From RHKX01 sp046330285 (GTDB lineage Bacteria > Actinomycetota > Thermoleophilia > Solirubrobacterales > 70-9), in assembly GCA_046330285.1 (NCBI GenBank), contig JAXLSX010000008.1, positions 1 through 64,000 on the forward strand: a stretch of DNA of 64,000 bases. The letters are read 5' to 3'. Each line of letters begins with the position of its first letter. Position 1 is the stretch's first letter. This document shows positions 16,242 through 24,302 of this stretch, piece by piece. The translations under genes and the position numbers were made by a program. Under the pieces are notes generated by a model. It did no database searches. It saw only the letters and a program-made list of their open reading frames with translations, and was not told where the DNA came from.

Positions 16242-17102
16242 ATGAGCATGAAGAAGTTTTCGCTCATCGCCGCCGCGGCATCCATTGCGGTCCTGGCGAT
16301 GGCGAGCTCGGCGCTCGCCAACAATGGCGCGTCGCTTTCTAACGCGAAGGCAGACCCGGTCAACAACATCCCCGCCGGCCTCAGCCAGCAGGGTGGTCTG
16401 TACCTCGACGTAACCAACTGCGAGTCGACGGATGCCTCGTGCATCAGTTCGGGCGGTACGGCTCCGACTCAGGTGTCCGACGGCGTCTGGGGTACGCAGG
16501 TCAGCTGGAGCGGTCAGGTCTCGGTCGCCCCGTCCAAGCAGCCGGTCTGCGCCCAGGCAACGATCGCTGCGCTCACCTACCAGAACGCGATGAAGGCGTG
16601 CAACGGCTCCGTTCAGGGAACCGGCGGCGCCACGGTCTGCCTTGGTGGTCTCACCACCGGCACCCCCTGTTCTGCGGTTCAGGCGAAGGTCATCGTCTTC
16701 CGCGGCCCGGACTTCACTGATCCGGACCTCGGTGGCGGTAACGGCCTGTTCGGCAAGGCCGGAAAGGTCTACAAGAGCGTGAACCTGTACGCGGACATCG
16801 GGGTCGGCGTTGCCGTCATCCCGGCCGTGTTCACGCCGGCCAGCAAGGCGACGAAGGCCTTCGGGCCCTACAAGACGACCCTCAACGTGTTCGGCTCCGG
16901 CCCGCACGTCGCGCCCCCGAGTCAGAGCATCACTGACTTCTGGGCCAACGTCAACGCTGGCGTCAAGGTCAAGTGTGGCCTCGCCGGTCAGACCGGGTCG
17001 GTCAACATCGACTACCTCGGCGTGTGGGACACCAGTGCCACCCCCCAGGGTCAGCCGGACAAGAACGATCCCGCGCAGCAGGCCTGCAGCTACCAGCCGT
17101 AG
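16242..17102 (+). CDS. Secreted cysteine-containing protein of unknown function
   Basis: A 286-residue exported protein. The start at 16242 is fixed by GGAGGAG (16227-16233) and by a signal peptide of about 27 residues cut after 'SSALA'. The mature chain is rich in Gly, Ser, Thr, Asn and Val with nine or so cysteines, suggesting several disulfides, and has few charged residues, like an extracellular beta protein. I do not recognise a family. A strong ribosome binding site and a textbook terminator right after the gene suggest a well-expressed single-gene unit. Confidence 0.8.
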   Translation: MSMKKFSLIAAAASIAVLAMASSALANNGASLSNAKADPVNNIPAGLSQQGGLYLDVTNCESTDASCISSGGTAPTQVSDGVWGTQVSWSGQVSVAPSKQPVCAQATIAALTYQNAMKACNGSVQGTGGATVCLGGLTTGTPCSAVQAKVIVFRGPDFTDPDLGGGNGLFGKAGKVYKSVNLYADIGVGVAVIPAVFTPASKATKAFGPYKTTLNVFGSGPHVAPPSQSITDFWANVNAGVKVKCGLAGQTGSVNIDYLGVWDTSATPQGQPDKNDPAQQACSYQP

Positions 17103-17138
17103 CCCGCTGTAACGCGGTTGCGAAACCGCACAGGACGG

Positions 17139-17170
17139 AGAGGGGCGGCGCAAGCCGCCCCTCTTTCGTC
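17139..17170 (+). terminator. Rho-independent terminator
   Basis: An 11-bp perfect stem, AGAGGGGCGGC with GCCGCCCCTCT, closed by a GCAA tetraloop and followed by a T-rich stretch (TTTCGTCT). It stands 36 nt after the stop of the secreted protein gene. Confidence 0.9.
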
Positions 17171-17227
17171 TCTGGCTTCGGTACGCCCGCTACGACCAAC
17201 GATCAACTAGGTTCCGAGATTCTGCGA

Positions 17228-17788
17228 ATGCGACGATTGACGACAATCTGTCTGGCAGCTGGGCTGCTCCTGGGGCTTGTCACGCTCGGTTCCGCCGAGC
17301 TTGCGACCGCGGCGAAGCAGCAGCGCGTCACGGCGAACATCTACGGCGACGCGGACGCGAAGTTGTCGATGGTCGTCCAGAAGAGCAAGTCGGGAAGGCC
17401 TGAGCGCGTCAAGGGCCTCGAGGTCACCGACTACGACCTCACCTGCCGGCCGATCGCATCCAGCAACCAGGTCGTGACCGAGGTCGACTTCTCGTTCCCC
17501 TCGACCAGGATCACCAAGTTCCGGAAGGGGAAGTACGCCTACGGCTTCACCGGTGAGGCCGGCGACGGGGACCACTTCTCCGCCGGTTTCTCGAAGCACG
17601 GGGGATCCGCGGAGGGATATTTCTCCGCGACGAAGTCCGGCAAGCTGACCAAGCTCGAGGGCTTCCTCAGCATGGGCGCGTTCAGCCCTTCGGTGCCGGG
17701 CCTCTCCGGCCTGGCCGTGTGCGCCGATCCGGTGCGCGACAACCCTTTCCAGAAGCTGCACGGATCCTTCACGGCTTCGCTGCGCTGA
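17228..17788 (+). CDS. Secreted protein of unknown function
   Basis: A 186-residue exported protein. The ATG at 17228 starts a signal peptide ('MRRLTTICLAAGLLLGLVTL', cut near 'AELATAA'). A TAGGTT box at 17208-17213 could be the -10. The mature part is beta-rich with two cysteines ('DLTCRPI' and 'AVCADPV') and many Lys/Gly residues, and keeps a pattern like 'GYFSATKSGKLTKLEGFLSMGA', as in small surface beta proteins. The family is not recognised. The open frame extends upstream into the terminator region, which is not coding. Confidence 0.76.
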   Translation: MRRLTTICLAAGLLLGLVTLGSAELATAAKQQRVTANIYGDADAKLSMVVQKSKSGRPERVKGLEVTDYDLTCRPIASSNQVVTEVDFSFPSTRITKFRKGKYAYGFTGEAGDGDHFSAGFSKHGGSAEGYFSATKSGKLTKLEGFLSMGAFSPSVPGLSGLAVCADPVRDNPFQKLHGSFTASLR

Positions 17789-17834
17789 CCCGCCCGCGTC
17801 GGCACCGCCGACGCGACCCGGATGCGTCCGTTGC

Positions 17835-17840
17835 TAGATT
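17835..17840 (+). promoter_or_regulatory. -10 box (TAGATT) of the tRNA-Val gene
   Basis: TAGATT ends 10 nt ahead of the mature tRNA-Val, with the same spacing as the other tRNA promoters here. Confidence 0.45.
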
Positions 17841-17850
17841 GCCGGACCCC

Positions 17851-17923
17851 GGGCGTTTAGCTCAGTTGGGAGAGCGCCAGCTCGACAAGCTGGAGGTCAC
17901 TGGTTCGAGCCCAGTAACGCCCA
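17851..17923 (+). tRNA. tRNA-Val (GAC)
   Basis: A complete 73-nt cloverleaf. The acceptor GGGCGTT pairs with AACGCCC, the D arm is TAGCTCAGTTGG, the anticodon stem CCAGC/GCTGG encloses loop TCGACAA with anticodon GAC, and the T arm is CTGG-TTCGAGC-CCAG. The discriminator base is A and CCA is not encoded. Confidence 0.97.
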
Positions 17924-17953
17924 TCCGGATCCGCGGCCGACTCCAGTCGCCAG

Positions 17954-19417
17954 CTAGGGGATCGAGCCCGGCAGGAGCTCGATCTCGTGCCGGCCCTTCG
18001 GCACCGGGAAGCGGAGGCTGAAGCCCTCGATGTCGGTGCCGGCGTCGTTCCACTCGCGGTCGTCCAGCTTCGCCTTGACCGGTCGACCGTCGATCCGGAC
18101 ACGGACGCGGGGTCGCTTGATCAGGGTCTCGCCGCCGCTGCGGACGACCGTGCCACTCCAAGCTCGGGTTCTGCCGCCGGCCCCGCGGACGGTCGAAGTC
18201 AGCGCATGACCGTCCCATTCGGTCGCCAGGAGTCGGCCCGGCACGGCATCGAGGTGCGGCCGCGAGAGCTGCTGCGCCCGCATCGAGTCGGGCCGGAGGG
18301 CGCCGTCGGGCTGGACCGTCTGCCAGCCGTAGAACTCCGGCTTCTGCTTCCACATCCAGAACCCGCTGCCGGCCGTGAACTCGTCGAGGAGGTCGAGGTT
18401 GGCGACGAGGCGTTCCTCGCCGGCCGGGTCGGTGCCGCCGCCCCATTCGCCATTGACGAACGGCGCCTCGTAGGAGGCAGCCTCGTCGACCGCGCGCTCG
18501 TAGGAGAGCCGAAGCTGGGCGAGGTCGCCGCTGTTGAAGACGCCGGTGTAGATGTGCGGCGCGTAGACGAGGTTGCCGTCGTCGCTGAACGGCTCCGGGT
18601 TGCCCGGGTCGACGTCGATGACGTCGCGGATGATGCTCGGCTCGAACCAGAGCATGCGCTCCTCTCCGGACTTCCGGAGCCCCTCGATCATTCGGCTGTA
18701 GAAGGGCCAGAGCTGCTGCCGCTCGAAATCGGGCGAGTTGGTCGAGCCGAACGTCGGCTCGTTCATCAGCTCGAAACCGAGCAGGCGCCGGTGTCGTCGC
18801 AGCTTCTCGGAGACCGCGCGCATGGCCCCCAGGTAGTGGGTCTGCAGCGGCTTGCCGGCGACGACGGTGTTGTTCCAGAAGTTGTCGTAGGCGGCGACCG
18901 AGCAGGGCGACGTGAAGAAGGCGACCTCACACGGCTTGCCGTCGGTCAGCGTCGCCCAGTCGGGCGCGCCGTCGGCCTCGTCACCGGGGCGGAGGTTGCG
19001 GTTGTAACGGTCCTGATGGAAATCGACGAGGACCCACATCCCCGCGGCCTCCGCCAGCGAGACGACTCGATCGATCCGCTCGAGGTAGCTGCCGGAGAAG
19101 TGGTCGGGCTCCGGCTCGAGCCTGCTCCAACTTATAGGCAGGCGCAGGAAGTTGAAGCCGAGCGCAGCCATCTCGCGGAAGTCGCCCCGCCTGAGCTCGA
19201 CCGTCTGCTGGAAATAGTCGGGGTACTCGACGAGGGAGTTGTCGTTGATGCCCCGGAGCAGAATCTGGCGCCCGCGCCCGTCGGCGATGTAGTAGCCGAA
19301 CTTGCCCTTGGCGACGTGCGGGGAAGCGGCGCGGGGAGCGGGGGTGGTGCCGGCGGCGGCGGGCGCGAGGACGAGGAAGGCGGCGAGCGCGACGGCGGCG
19401 AGGAGACGGAGCTTCAT
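17954..19417 (-). CDS. Secreted GH5-family glycosidase, endoglycosylceramidase-like
   Basis: A 487-residue exported glycoside hydrolase. A signal peptide covers about residues 1-23. The (beta/alpha)8 domain runs to about 370 with 'LRGINDNSL', 'LGFNFLRLPISWSRLEP', 'WVLVDFHQDRY', the acid/base E220 in 'FELMNEPTFG', H288 and Y290 in 'APHIYTG' and the nucleophile E324 in 'VNGEWGGG'. The C-terminal 110 residues form a beta domain as in endoglycosylceramidases. Such enzymes cut glycosides from ceramide-like lipids, but a bacterial glycolipid or steryl glucoside is just as possible. ATG at 19417 is chosen because it begins the signal peptide. Stop is TAG. Confidence 0.88.
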   Translation of the reverse strand: MKLRLLAAVALAAFLVLAPAAAGTTPAPRAASPHVAKGKFGYYIADGRGRQILLRGINDNSLVEYPDYFQQTVELRRGDFREMAALGFNFLRLPISWSRLEPEPDHFSGSYLERIDRVVSLAEAAGMWVLVDFHQDRYNRNLRPGDEADGAPDWATLTDGKPCEVAFFTSPCSVAAYDNFWNNTVVAGKPLQTHYLGAMRAVSEKLRRHRRLLGFELMNEPTFGSTNSPDFERQQLWPFYSRMIEGLRKSGEERMLWFEPSIIRDVIDVDPGNPEPFSDDGNLVYAPHIYTGVFNSGDLAQLRLSYERAVDEAASYEAPFVNGEWGGGTDPAGEERLVANLDLLDEFTAGSGFWMWKQKPEFYGWQTVQPDGALRPDSMRAQQLSRPHLDAVPGRLLATEWDGHALTSTVRGAGGRTRAWSGTVVRSGGETLIKRPRVRVRIDGRPVKAKLDDREWNDAGTDIEGFSLRFPVPKGRHEIELLPGSIP

Positions 19418-19489
19418 CGCTCGAATGGATACCAGTGACGGCTTCGGCGCGAGCCGGGTCCGATTCGAGTCCACCGGCGTGAGCGTTGG

Positions 19490-19495
19490 TAGCCT
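19490..19495 (+). promoter_or_regulatory. Putative -10 box (TAGCCT), leaderless promoter
   Basis: TAGCCT ends 8 nt before the ATG at 19504, which opens a five-codon ORF rather than the methyltransferase gene itself. Confidence 0.45.
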
Positions 19496-19503
19496 GCCGC
19501 CGC

Positions 19504-19521
19504 ATGGACGGCCCGCGTTGA
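19504..19521 (+). CDS. Five-codon leader ORF coupled to methyltransferase
   Basis: The ORF reads MDGPR and ends in TGA, whose first two bases overlap the TTG start of the methyltransferase (TTGA at 19518-19521). It sits at the normal distance from a TAGCCT box for a leaderless start. If translated, ribosomes would end exactly on the next start codon and could re-initiate there. Too short for a functional peptide judgement. Confidence 0.35.
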   Translation: MDGPR

Positions 19522-20279
19522 GCGCCACCGAACAGCGCGATGTCGAAACCGCGCTCCGCGATCTGCCCGGAATCGAGCAATTCGTCAAACGCCTTCTCGA
19601 GCGAATCCGGCCATTCCTCGACCTCCGGCCACCGGCGCGCGTGCTCGACATCGGTGCTGCCCAGGGGGTCTCGATGATCGCCTACGGAAAGGAAGGATTC
19701 GAAGTCGCCGGTGTCGAGCCGTGGGACGATGCTCGCGACGTCGCGGAGGAGCTCGCCGAGCGCACGGGAGTCGCTATCGAGATCGTCGAAGGGGTCGCCG
19801 AGGTTCTGCCCTTCGGAGACGGTTCCTTCGACTTCGTCCACACCTATTCGGTCCTCGAGCACGTCGACGACCCCGACGCCGTTTTCGACGAGGTCCACCG
19901 AGTCCTCAAGCCGGGCGGCGGGTTCTATTTCGCCACCACGAGCAACATCAGCCCGCGTCAGAACGAGATCCGCCACTTCCCGCTCTTCCCCTGGTATCCG
20001 GACAGAGTCCGGCGAGCGATCATGATCTGGGCTCGCGACAATCGCCCCTCATGGGTCGGCCATACCACCCGCCCCGCCTTCTTCTGGTTCCGGCATGGCG
20101 AGGTCCGTCGCCAGCTCGAAGCCCTCGGGTTCACTGTCATCAACCGCTGGCAACTGCGGGCCCGGGAGCACACCGGTTGGCGTGCGTCGGTGATCCGCGC
20201 CGCCGCGACGAATCGCGCGGTCAGACTCGTGGCCGACATCGCCGTGCCGGGCGTCGAGTATCTGGCGATCAAGTCCTGA
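19518..20279 (+). CDS. SAM-dependent class I methyltransferase
   Basis: A 253-residue methyltransferase. Motif I is 'RVLDIGAAQGVSM', the acidic end of strand 2 is 'VAGVEPWDDA', motif II/III is 'FDFVHTYSVLEHVDD' and motif post-III 'VFDEVHRVLKPGGGFYFAT', so the Methyltransf_11/UbiE-like fold is clear. The C-terminal 90 residues ('RHFPLFPWYPDRV...') would form the substrate lid; the acceptor is unknown. The start is uncertain: TTG 19518 is chosen since the next in-frame upstream GTG (19479) lies before the likely -10 box. Divergent from the GH5 gene, next to FG-GAP genes. Confidence 0.82.
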   Translation: MSATEQRDVETALRDLPGIEQFVKRLLERIRPFLDLRPPARVLDIGAAQGVSMIAYGKEGFEVAGVEPWDDARDVAEELAERTGVAIEIVEGVAEVLPFGDGSFDFVHTYSVLEHVDDPDAVFDEVHRVLKPGGGFYFATTSNISPRQNEIRHFPLFPWYPDRVRRAIMIWARDNRPSWVGHTTRPAFFWFRHGEVRRQLEALGFTVINRWQLRAREHTGWRASVIRAAATNRAVRLVADIAVPGVEYLAIKS

Positions 20280-20322
20280 GGTCCGAGTAGCTGAACGGCG
20301 CACGGCGGGCCCGCAATCGGCA

Positions 20323-20328
20323 TAGTTC
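20323..20328 (+). promoter_or_regulatory. Possible -10 box (TAGTTC), leaderless promoter
   Basis: TAGTTC ends 7 nt before the ATG at 20336; the last base departs from the TANNNT pattern. No ribosome binding site is seen before the ATG. Confidence 0.3.
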
Positions 20329-20335
20329 GTGCGGC

Positions 20336-21571
20336 ATGCGTTGGGGGGTGAGTATCGGGTTCGCCGTGGGCGCCGCTCTGGCGACCCTCTCGCTGGCCGC
20401 CGCGGACGCCGGCGCAGCGAAGTTTCCGTTCGAACGGGCTCACAAGTACGAGTGGCGTGCCGCGGGGGATGTGCTCGCGAGCGCTGACTTCAACGGCGAC
20501 GGTCACCAGGATCTGCTCCTGCGATCGAGTGCCGCCGCCAAGGCGCCTCTCTCCCTCAGCGTCCGCCTCGGTCAGGGCGGCGCAGAGTTCGGAAACGCTC
20601 GCCGCATCGTCCGGGGGGTCGAAGTGAAGGACGTCGCCGTATCGAATCTCGACCGACGCCGAGGGGCCGACCTTGCGATCGCCTCAGGCGGCGGCGTGCA
20701 ACCCGTCGTCTTGACGACTCTGCTCGGCGATCGCGGTGGCCGCTTCGTCGAGGCAGACGAGCGGACCCTTCCGTTCGACTTCCCGAACCAGGGGTACAGG
20801 CCGGAGGTCGAGGTCGCCAGGTCAGCCGGAAACCGGCCGGCGCTCATCCTGCGCGCTTTCGCCGGATCGGACGATGCTTCGGTCGGATCCATTGCCACAG
20901 ACCGCCGCGGTCGGATGGGCCCGCTGGTCGAGAGCCCACTGTCGATGCCGCCGGCCTTCCACCCCGGCTACGGCGAGATCCCGACTATCGGTGATCCGAT
21001 GGCGGCGGGCGATTTCAACGCCGACGGTTCCTCCGATCTTGCGTTCGAATACTTCCCGACTCAAAACAGCAGGTCCAACGGCCTTGTGGTTCTCATGCTT
21101 GGTGCCCCCGACGGCACGTTCGCCGAGGATGTGACCGCTGCCGGGACGGTGGGTGCTGACGGCATCTCGGTGGCCGACCTGAATGACGATGGGTTCGACG
21201 ACCTGGTGACGAGTGGTTCTGCCACGCCGCAGAGCTCGGTCCGGCCCTATCTGTTCATGAACACAGGGACGGCGGACTTCGAGGCACCGTCCGGGCTTCC
21301 GAATTGCCCCTTCCGGGACTACCCGCCCCCGGCCATCGCCGATTTCAACGGCGATGGTCATCTCGACATCGTGGACCCACATCGGGAGCTCCGGGCCAGC
21401 GGGCAGTGCTACTGGCGCGGTCGAGGCGACGGAACGTTCGCCAACGCAATTGAAAGTAAGCCGCTACTCGCGCGCAGCATCGTTGCGGGCGAGTTCGACG
21501 GCGACCGGCTGCCCGACCTTGCCATCAGCACCAGCAATTCGCTGGTGATCGAGCGCAACATCTCGCGCTAG
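20336..21571 (+). CDS. Secreted FG-GAP/VCBS repeat protein
   Basis: A 411-residue exported protein. The signal peptide covers about 1-27. At least five FG-GAP/VCBS repeats with Ca-binding DxDxDG-type loops are seen: 'ADFNGDGHQDLLL', 'GDFNADGSSDLAF', 'ADLNDDGFDDLVT', 'ADFNGDGHLDIVD' and 'GEFDGDRLPDLAI'. Such repeats build a seven-bladed propeller like the head of alpha-integrins and are usually surface binding modules. No catalytic domain or anchor is visible, so it is probably released or held by other wall proteins. A second, longer protein of this type lies 1 kb downstream. Confidence 0.9.
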   Translation: MRWGVSIGFAVGAALATLSLAAADAGAAKFPFERAHKYEWRAAGDVLASADFNGDGHQDLLLRSSAAAKAPLSLSVRLGQGGAEFGNARRIVRGVEVKDVAVSNLDRRRGADLAIASGGGVQPVVLTTLLGDRGGRFVEADERTLPFDFPNQGYRPEVEVARSAGNRPALILRAFAGSDDASVGSIATDRRGRMGPLVESPLSMPPAFHPGYGEIPTIGDPMAAGDFNADGSSDLAFEYFPTQNSRSNGLVVLMLGAPDGTFAEDVTAAGTVGADGISVADLNDDGFDDLVTSGSATPQSSVRPYLFMNTGTADFEAPSGLPNCPFRDYPPPAIADFNGDGHLDIVDPHRELRASGQCYWRGRGDGTFANAIESKPLLARSIVAGEFDGDRLPDLAISTSNSLVIERNISR

Positions 21572-21587
21572 TTCACTACCGGCCGGT

Positions 21588-21593
21588 TAGCCT
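21588..21593 (+). promoter_or_regulatory. Putative -10 box (TAGCCT), leaderless promoter
   Basis: TAGCCT ends 6 nt before the ATG at 21600; there is no space for a ribosome binding site. Confidence 0.5.
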
Positions 21594-21599
21594 CCCGAT

Positions 21600-22532
21600 A
21601 TGGGACGGGGATGGCTTGCATTCGGCATCGCGCTGGCGGTCCTGGGCGGCTGCGGCGACGGTTCAGCCGAGGACGTCGAGCCGGGCCGTGGTGGCGCGAT
21701 CGAACTGACCGGCTGGCTGCCGCCGGCGTCCGGATACGCCAGCGCCGACCTCGTGGCGTTGAAACGGGATCTCGGACTGGCTGAGGACGCCGATCCGCTG
21801 GCTTCCAGCAAGCTCTTCGAGTGGATCCCCGGCGGCTGGGCGGGGCTGTACCTGTCGAACCCTTCGAAGGAGACCCGCGCCGCGCTTCAGTTGTCCGCCG
21901 CGACGGAGTTCGCCGAGATGTCGATCCAGAAGGACGAGCAGCCGGTGACGGCGATCAGAACCTCGGCTGACACCGACGAGATCCGGCAGAAACTGATCGA
22001 CCTCGGCTTCGTCGACCGCAACGGCATCCTGGAGGGCCCCGATGGAATGCGGGCGACTGGCTGGGAGGACACCAAACCGGAGCTCTGCGGGTCGGCTGGG
22101 GGCTTGGAGCCGTGCGGGGACAGGGATTCATACCCGGAGAAGGGCCTCGCGGTGAAGATCGAGGACGATGTGATCCTGCTCTCGCCTGACGCCGCCAAGC
22201 TCGCGGTGGCGCCCGACGATCCGGGTGGGCCGCCGCTCGAGGTCCAGTCGCTGCTGGATGCCGACGTGACCTACGCCAGCGGATACGACTACCAGTGCGT
22301 CCGTCAGAACGGGATCGCGACGAGCCCCGATGGCACGGGGGAGATGGCCGCCATCTTCGAGGGCTCGTCCGAGGCACTGAAGATCACGCCGGAACCCGGT
22401 TCCGAGGGCGTCGGGCAACCGGTGTTCGACGGCGACGCGGTCACGGTCGAACTCGATCTGCCGAAGCCGATGGGGCCGCGGCAGTTCCAGTCGGACGAGT
22501 TCGCAGGGATCTCGTGCGCGAACGACGGATAG
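21600..22532 (+). CDS. Lipoprotein of unknown function
   Basis: A 310-residue lipoprotein with the lipobox 'VLGGCGDGSAED' at about residue 18. The mature part is acidic and beta/alpha mixed, with cysteine pairs ('ELCGSAGGLEPCGDRD', 'YQCVRQ', 'GISCAND'). The wording 'KRDLGLAEDADPLASSKLFEWIPGGWAGLY' and the later threshold-like 'DDVILLSPDAAKLAVAPDD' recall unnamed actinobacterial lipoproteins, but no family can be given. It is flanked by two FG-GAP proteins, so it may belong to the same surface module, which is inference from position only. Confidence 0.76.
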   Translation: MGRGWLAFGIALAVLGGCGDGSAEDVEPGRGGAIELTGWLPPASGYASADLVALKRDLGLAEDADPLASSKLFEWIPGGWAGLYLSNPSKETRAALQLSAATEFAEMSIQKDEQPVTAIRTSADTDEIRQKLIDLGFVDRNGILEGPDGMRATGWEDTKPELCGSAGGLEPCGDRDSYPEKGLAVKIEDDVILLSPDAAKLAVAPDDPGGPPLEVQSLLDADVTYASGYDYQCVRQNGIATSPDGTGEMAAIFEGSSEALKITPEPGSEGVGQPVFDGDAVTVELDLPKPMGPRQFQSDEFAGISCANDG

Positions 22533-22569
22533 ACGTCTCGGGGAACCGCGCCGGCACTCAACTCAGCAT

Positions 22570-24216
22570 GTGACAATGTCGGGCGTGGGATGGGGGAGAG
22601 GAGCGACTTCTGTCGTCGGATCGCTCTGCGCAGCGGCGATCTGCGCATTGGCTGCGACGCCCGGTGCATCCGCGGGCGAGCCGGGTCTTCCGTTCCAGCC
22701 GATCGGCGTCTACGACCAGGGTTGCGGGCCCAGGATCCTGGCAGCGGACATCGACGGCGACGGCAACCTGGACCTGGTGTGTCCCGAATACCGCGGATCG
22801 GTCGGTTCCGGACTCGGACGCGTGGCGGTCCGGCACGGCGACGGAAGTGGCCGGTTCGGTCCTGAGCGAGCTCTCTACTCAAAGCTGGTCGCCGACCTGG
22901 AGATCGCCGACCTCAACGAAGACGGCGCTCCCGACATCGTCGCGACGGAATCAGGTCGGGATCGGCGAGCGACGGTCGTCGTCTTGCTCAACGACGGAAG
23001 CGGCGACTTCGCGACGACATCGAGCGTGGAACTTCCCGAGCGGTACGGGTTGCCCGAGTATCCGGACCTGGGAACGAACTACGGGCCGGAGGTAGAGGTC
23101 GGAGACGCGGACGGCGACGGAAACCCGGACGCCCTCGTCCGATCAGTCCGCCCCGAAGGATCGGGAATGGTCGGTCTGCTCCCCTCCGATGGCGCAGGAC
23201 ACCTCGGTGCACTCTCGGAAACGCGTGTGGCGATGCCTCCGACGGATCCCGACGACTACGGCTACGCGACCTTCTTCAGCGATATGACTTCCGGCGATTT
23301 CGACGGCGATGGCCGCACCGACTTGGCCTTCGACGTGGTTCTGAACGACCTCCACGCGGTTGGCCACATCGTGGAGATGCACGGCGAAAGCGACGGTAGC
23401 TTCGCCCAGGTCGACACCTCTTCGCCGTCTCAAGGCCCGCAAGAGCTCAATGCCGTCGATCTCAACGGTGACGGACGCGACGATCTCGTCAGCAGCGGTA
23501 CCGATCTGGCCGTCACCGGTGAAGGACTTGCGGTTCGGCTCAGCACGGCGACCGACCTGACGACGCCGGCGTTTCCCACCGGGACAGCGCCATACCTGGC
23601 GCACTTCACCATTGATGACTTCGACCAAGATCGGCAAATGGACATTTTCGGGGCGCCCCCCTGGGAGGATCCCGGGCCCCGATTCCTGCGGGGCGCCGGC
23701 GATGGGACCTTCGACACCTTCGGCGGCGCGGGCTCCAGCCAGTCCTACGGGGTGGCGAGTGGGGATTTCGATGACGATGGATATCCGGACATCGCCAGGC
23801 TCACGAGCGAATACGACGCTGAAGCCGGGCAGTTCCTCTTCAGGCTTGAGATCGACCGGAACACCCTCGGCACACCGAACCGGCTCGGCCTCAAAATCGA
23901 CGGGCCGCGGGGGCGGGTGGGTAGATCAGGTCTGTTGCAGCACGGCCTCCGCTTCCGGGCCAAATGCGGCGTGGACTGTCGTGTGACCGCCAGGTTGAGC
24001 ATGGAGGGTGCATCCGGTCGCACGCTCGCCTCCGAGAGGACGGACCTGCGCGGACGGGGCAAGGCGATGGTCTTGCGGATCCGCTCTTGGGGCGTTCGTG
24101 CCGTCCGGCGCCTTGGGCGGCATGAGCATCTGATTCTCCGCGTCAATGGCAGGCCGATCACACCCGTCGAGGCCCCGGCCGAGCACCGCCATCTCGACGT
24201 TCGCCTTCGGGGCTGA
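22570..24216 (+). CDS. Secreted FG-GAP/VCBS repeat protein with C-terminal beta domain
   Basis: A 548-residue exported protein. The signal peptide is at about 1-36, and the start is either GTG 22570 or ATG 22576. About seven FG-GAP repeats follow with loops such as 'ADIDGDGNLDLV', 'ADLNEDGAPDIV', 'GDADGDGNPDAL', 'GDFDGDGRTDLA', 'VDLNGDGRDDLV', 'DDFDQDRQMDIF' and 'GDFDDDGYPDIA', enough for a full seven-bladed propeller. The last 120 residues are Arg-rich and beta-like, with a cysteine pair ('AKCGVDCRV'), and resemble the small domain at the end of other Solirubrobacterales surface proteins. Ligand unknown. Confidence 0.9.
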   Translation: MTMSGVGWGRGATSVVGSLCAAAICALAATPGASAGEPGLPFQPIGVYDQGCGPRILAADIDGDGNLDLVCPEYRGSVGSGLGRVAVRHGDGSGRFGPERALYSKLVADLEIADLNEDGAPDIVATESGRDRRATVVVLLNDGSGDFATTSSVELPERYGLPEYPDLGTNYGPEVEVGDADGDGNPDALVRSVRPEGSGMVGLLPSDGAGHLGALSETRVAMPPTDPDDYGYATFFSDMTSGDFDGDGRTDLAFDVVLNDLHAVGHIVEMHGESDGSFAQVDTSSPSQGPQELNAVDLNGDGRDDLVSSGTDLAVTGEGLAVRLSTATDLTTPAFPTGTAPYLAHFTIDDFDQDRQMDIFGAPPWEDPGPRFLRGAGDGTFDTFGGAGSSQSYGVASGDFDDDGYPDIARLTSEYDAEAGQFLFRLEIDRNTLGTPNRLGLKIDGPRGRVGRSGLLQHGLRFRAKCGVDCRVTARLSMEGASGRTLASERTDLRGRGKAMVLRIRSWGVRAVRRLGRHEHLILRVNGRPITPVEAPAEHRHLDVRLRG

Positions 24217-24289
24217 TTTCCGACTCGCTACGGCCCCTTGGCTGAGGGCTCTGCAGCCTGGCTCGATGGTGCGGCTGGAGTCACACGAA

Positions 24290-24295
24290 TATCCT
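24290..24295 (+). promoter_or_regulatory. Putative -10 box (TATCCT), leaderless promoter
   Basis: TATCCT ends 7 nt before the ATG at 24303, and the bases between are pyrimidine/GC-rich without a ribosome binding site. Confidence 0.5.
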
Positions 24296-24302
24296 CCGCC
24301 GC

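Noticed and set aside
19479..19517. GTG 19479 as start of the methyltransferase
   Set aside because: The likely -10 box (19490-19495) lies downstream of this codon, so it would not be in the transcript; kept as an alternative only.
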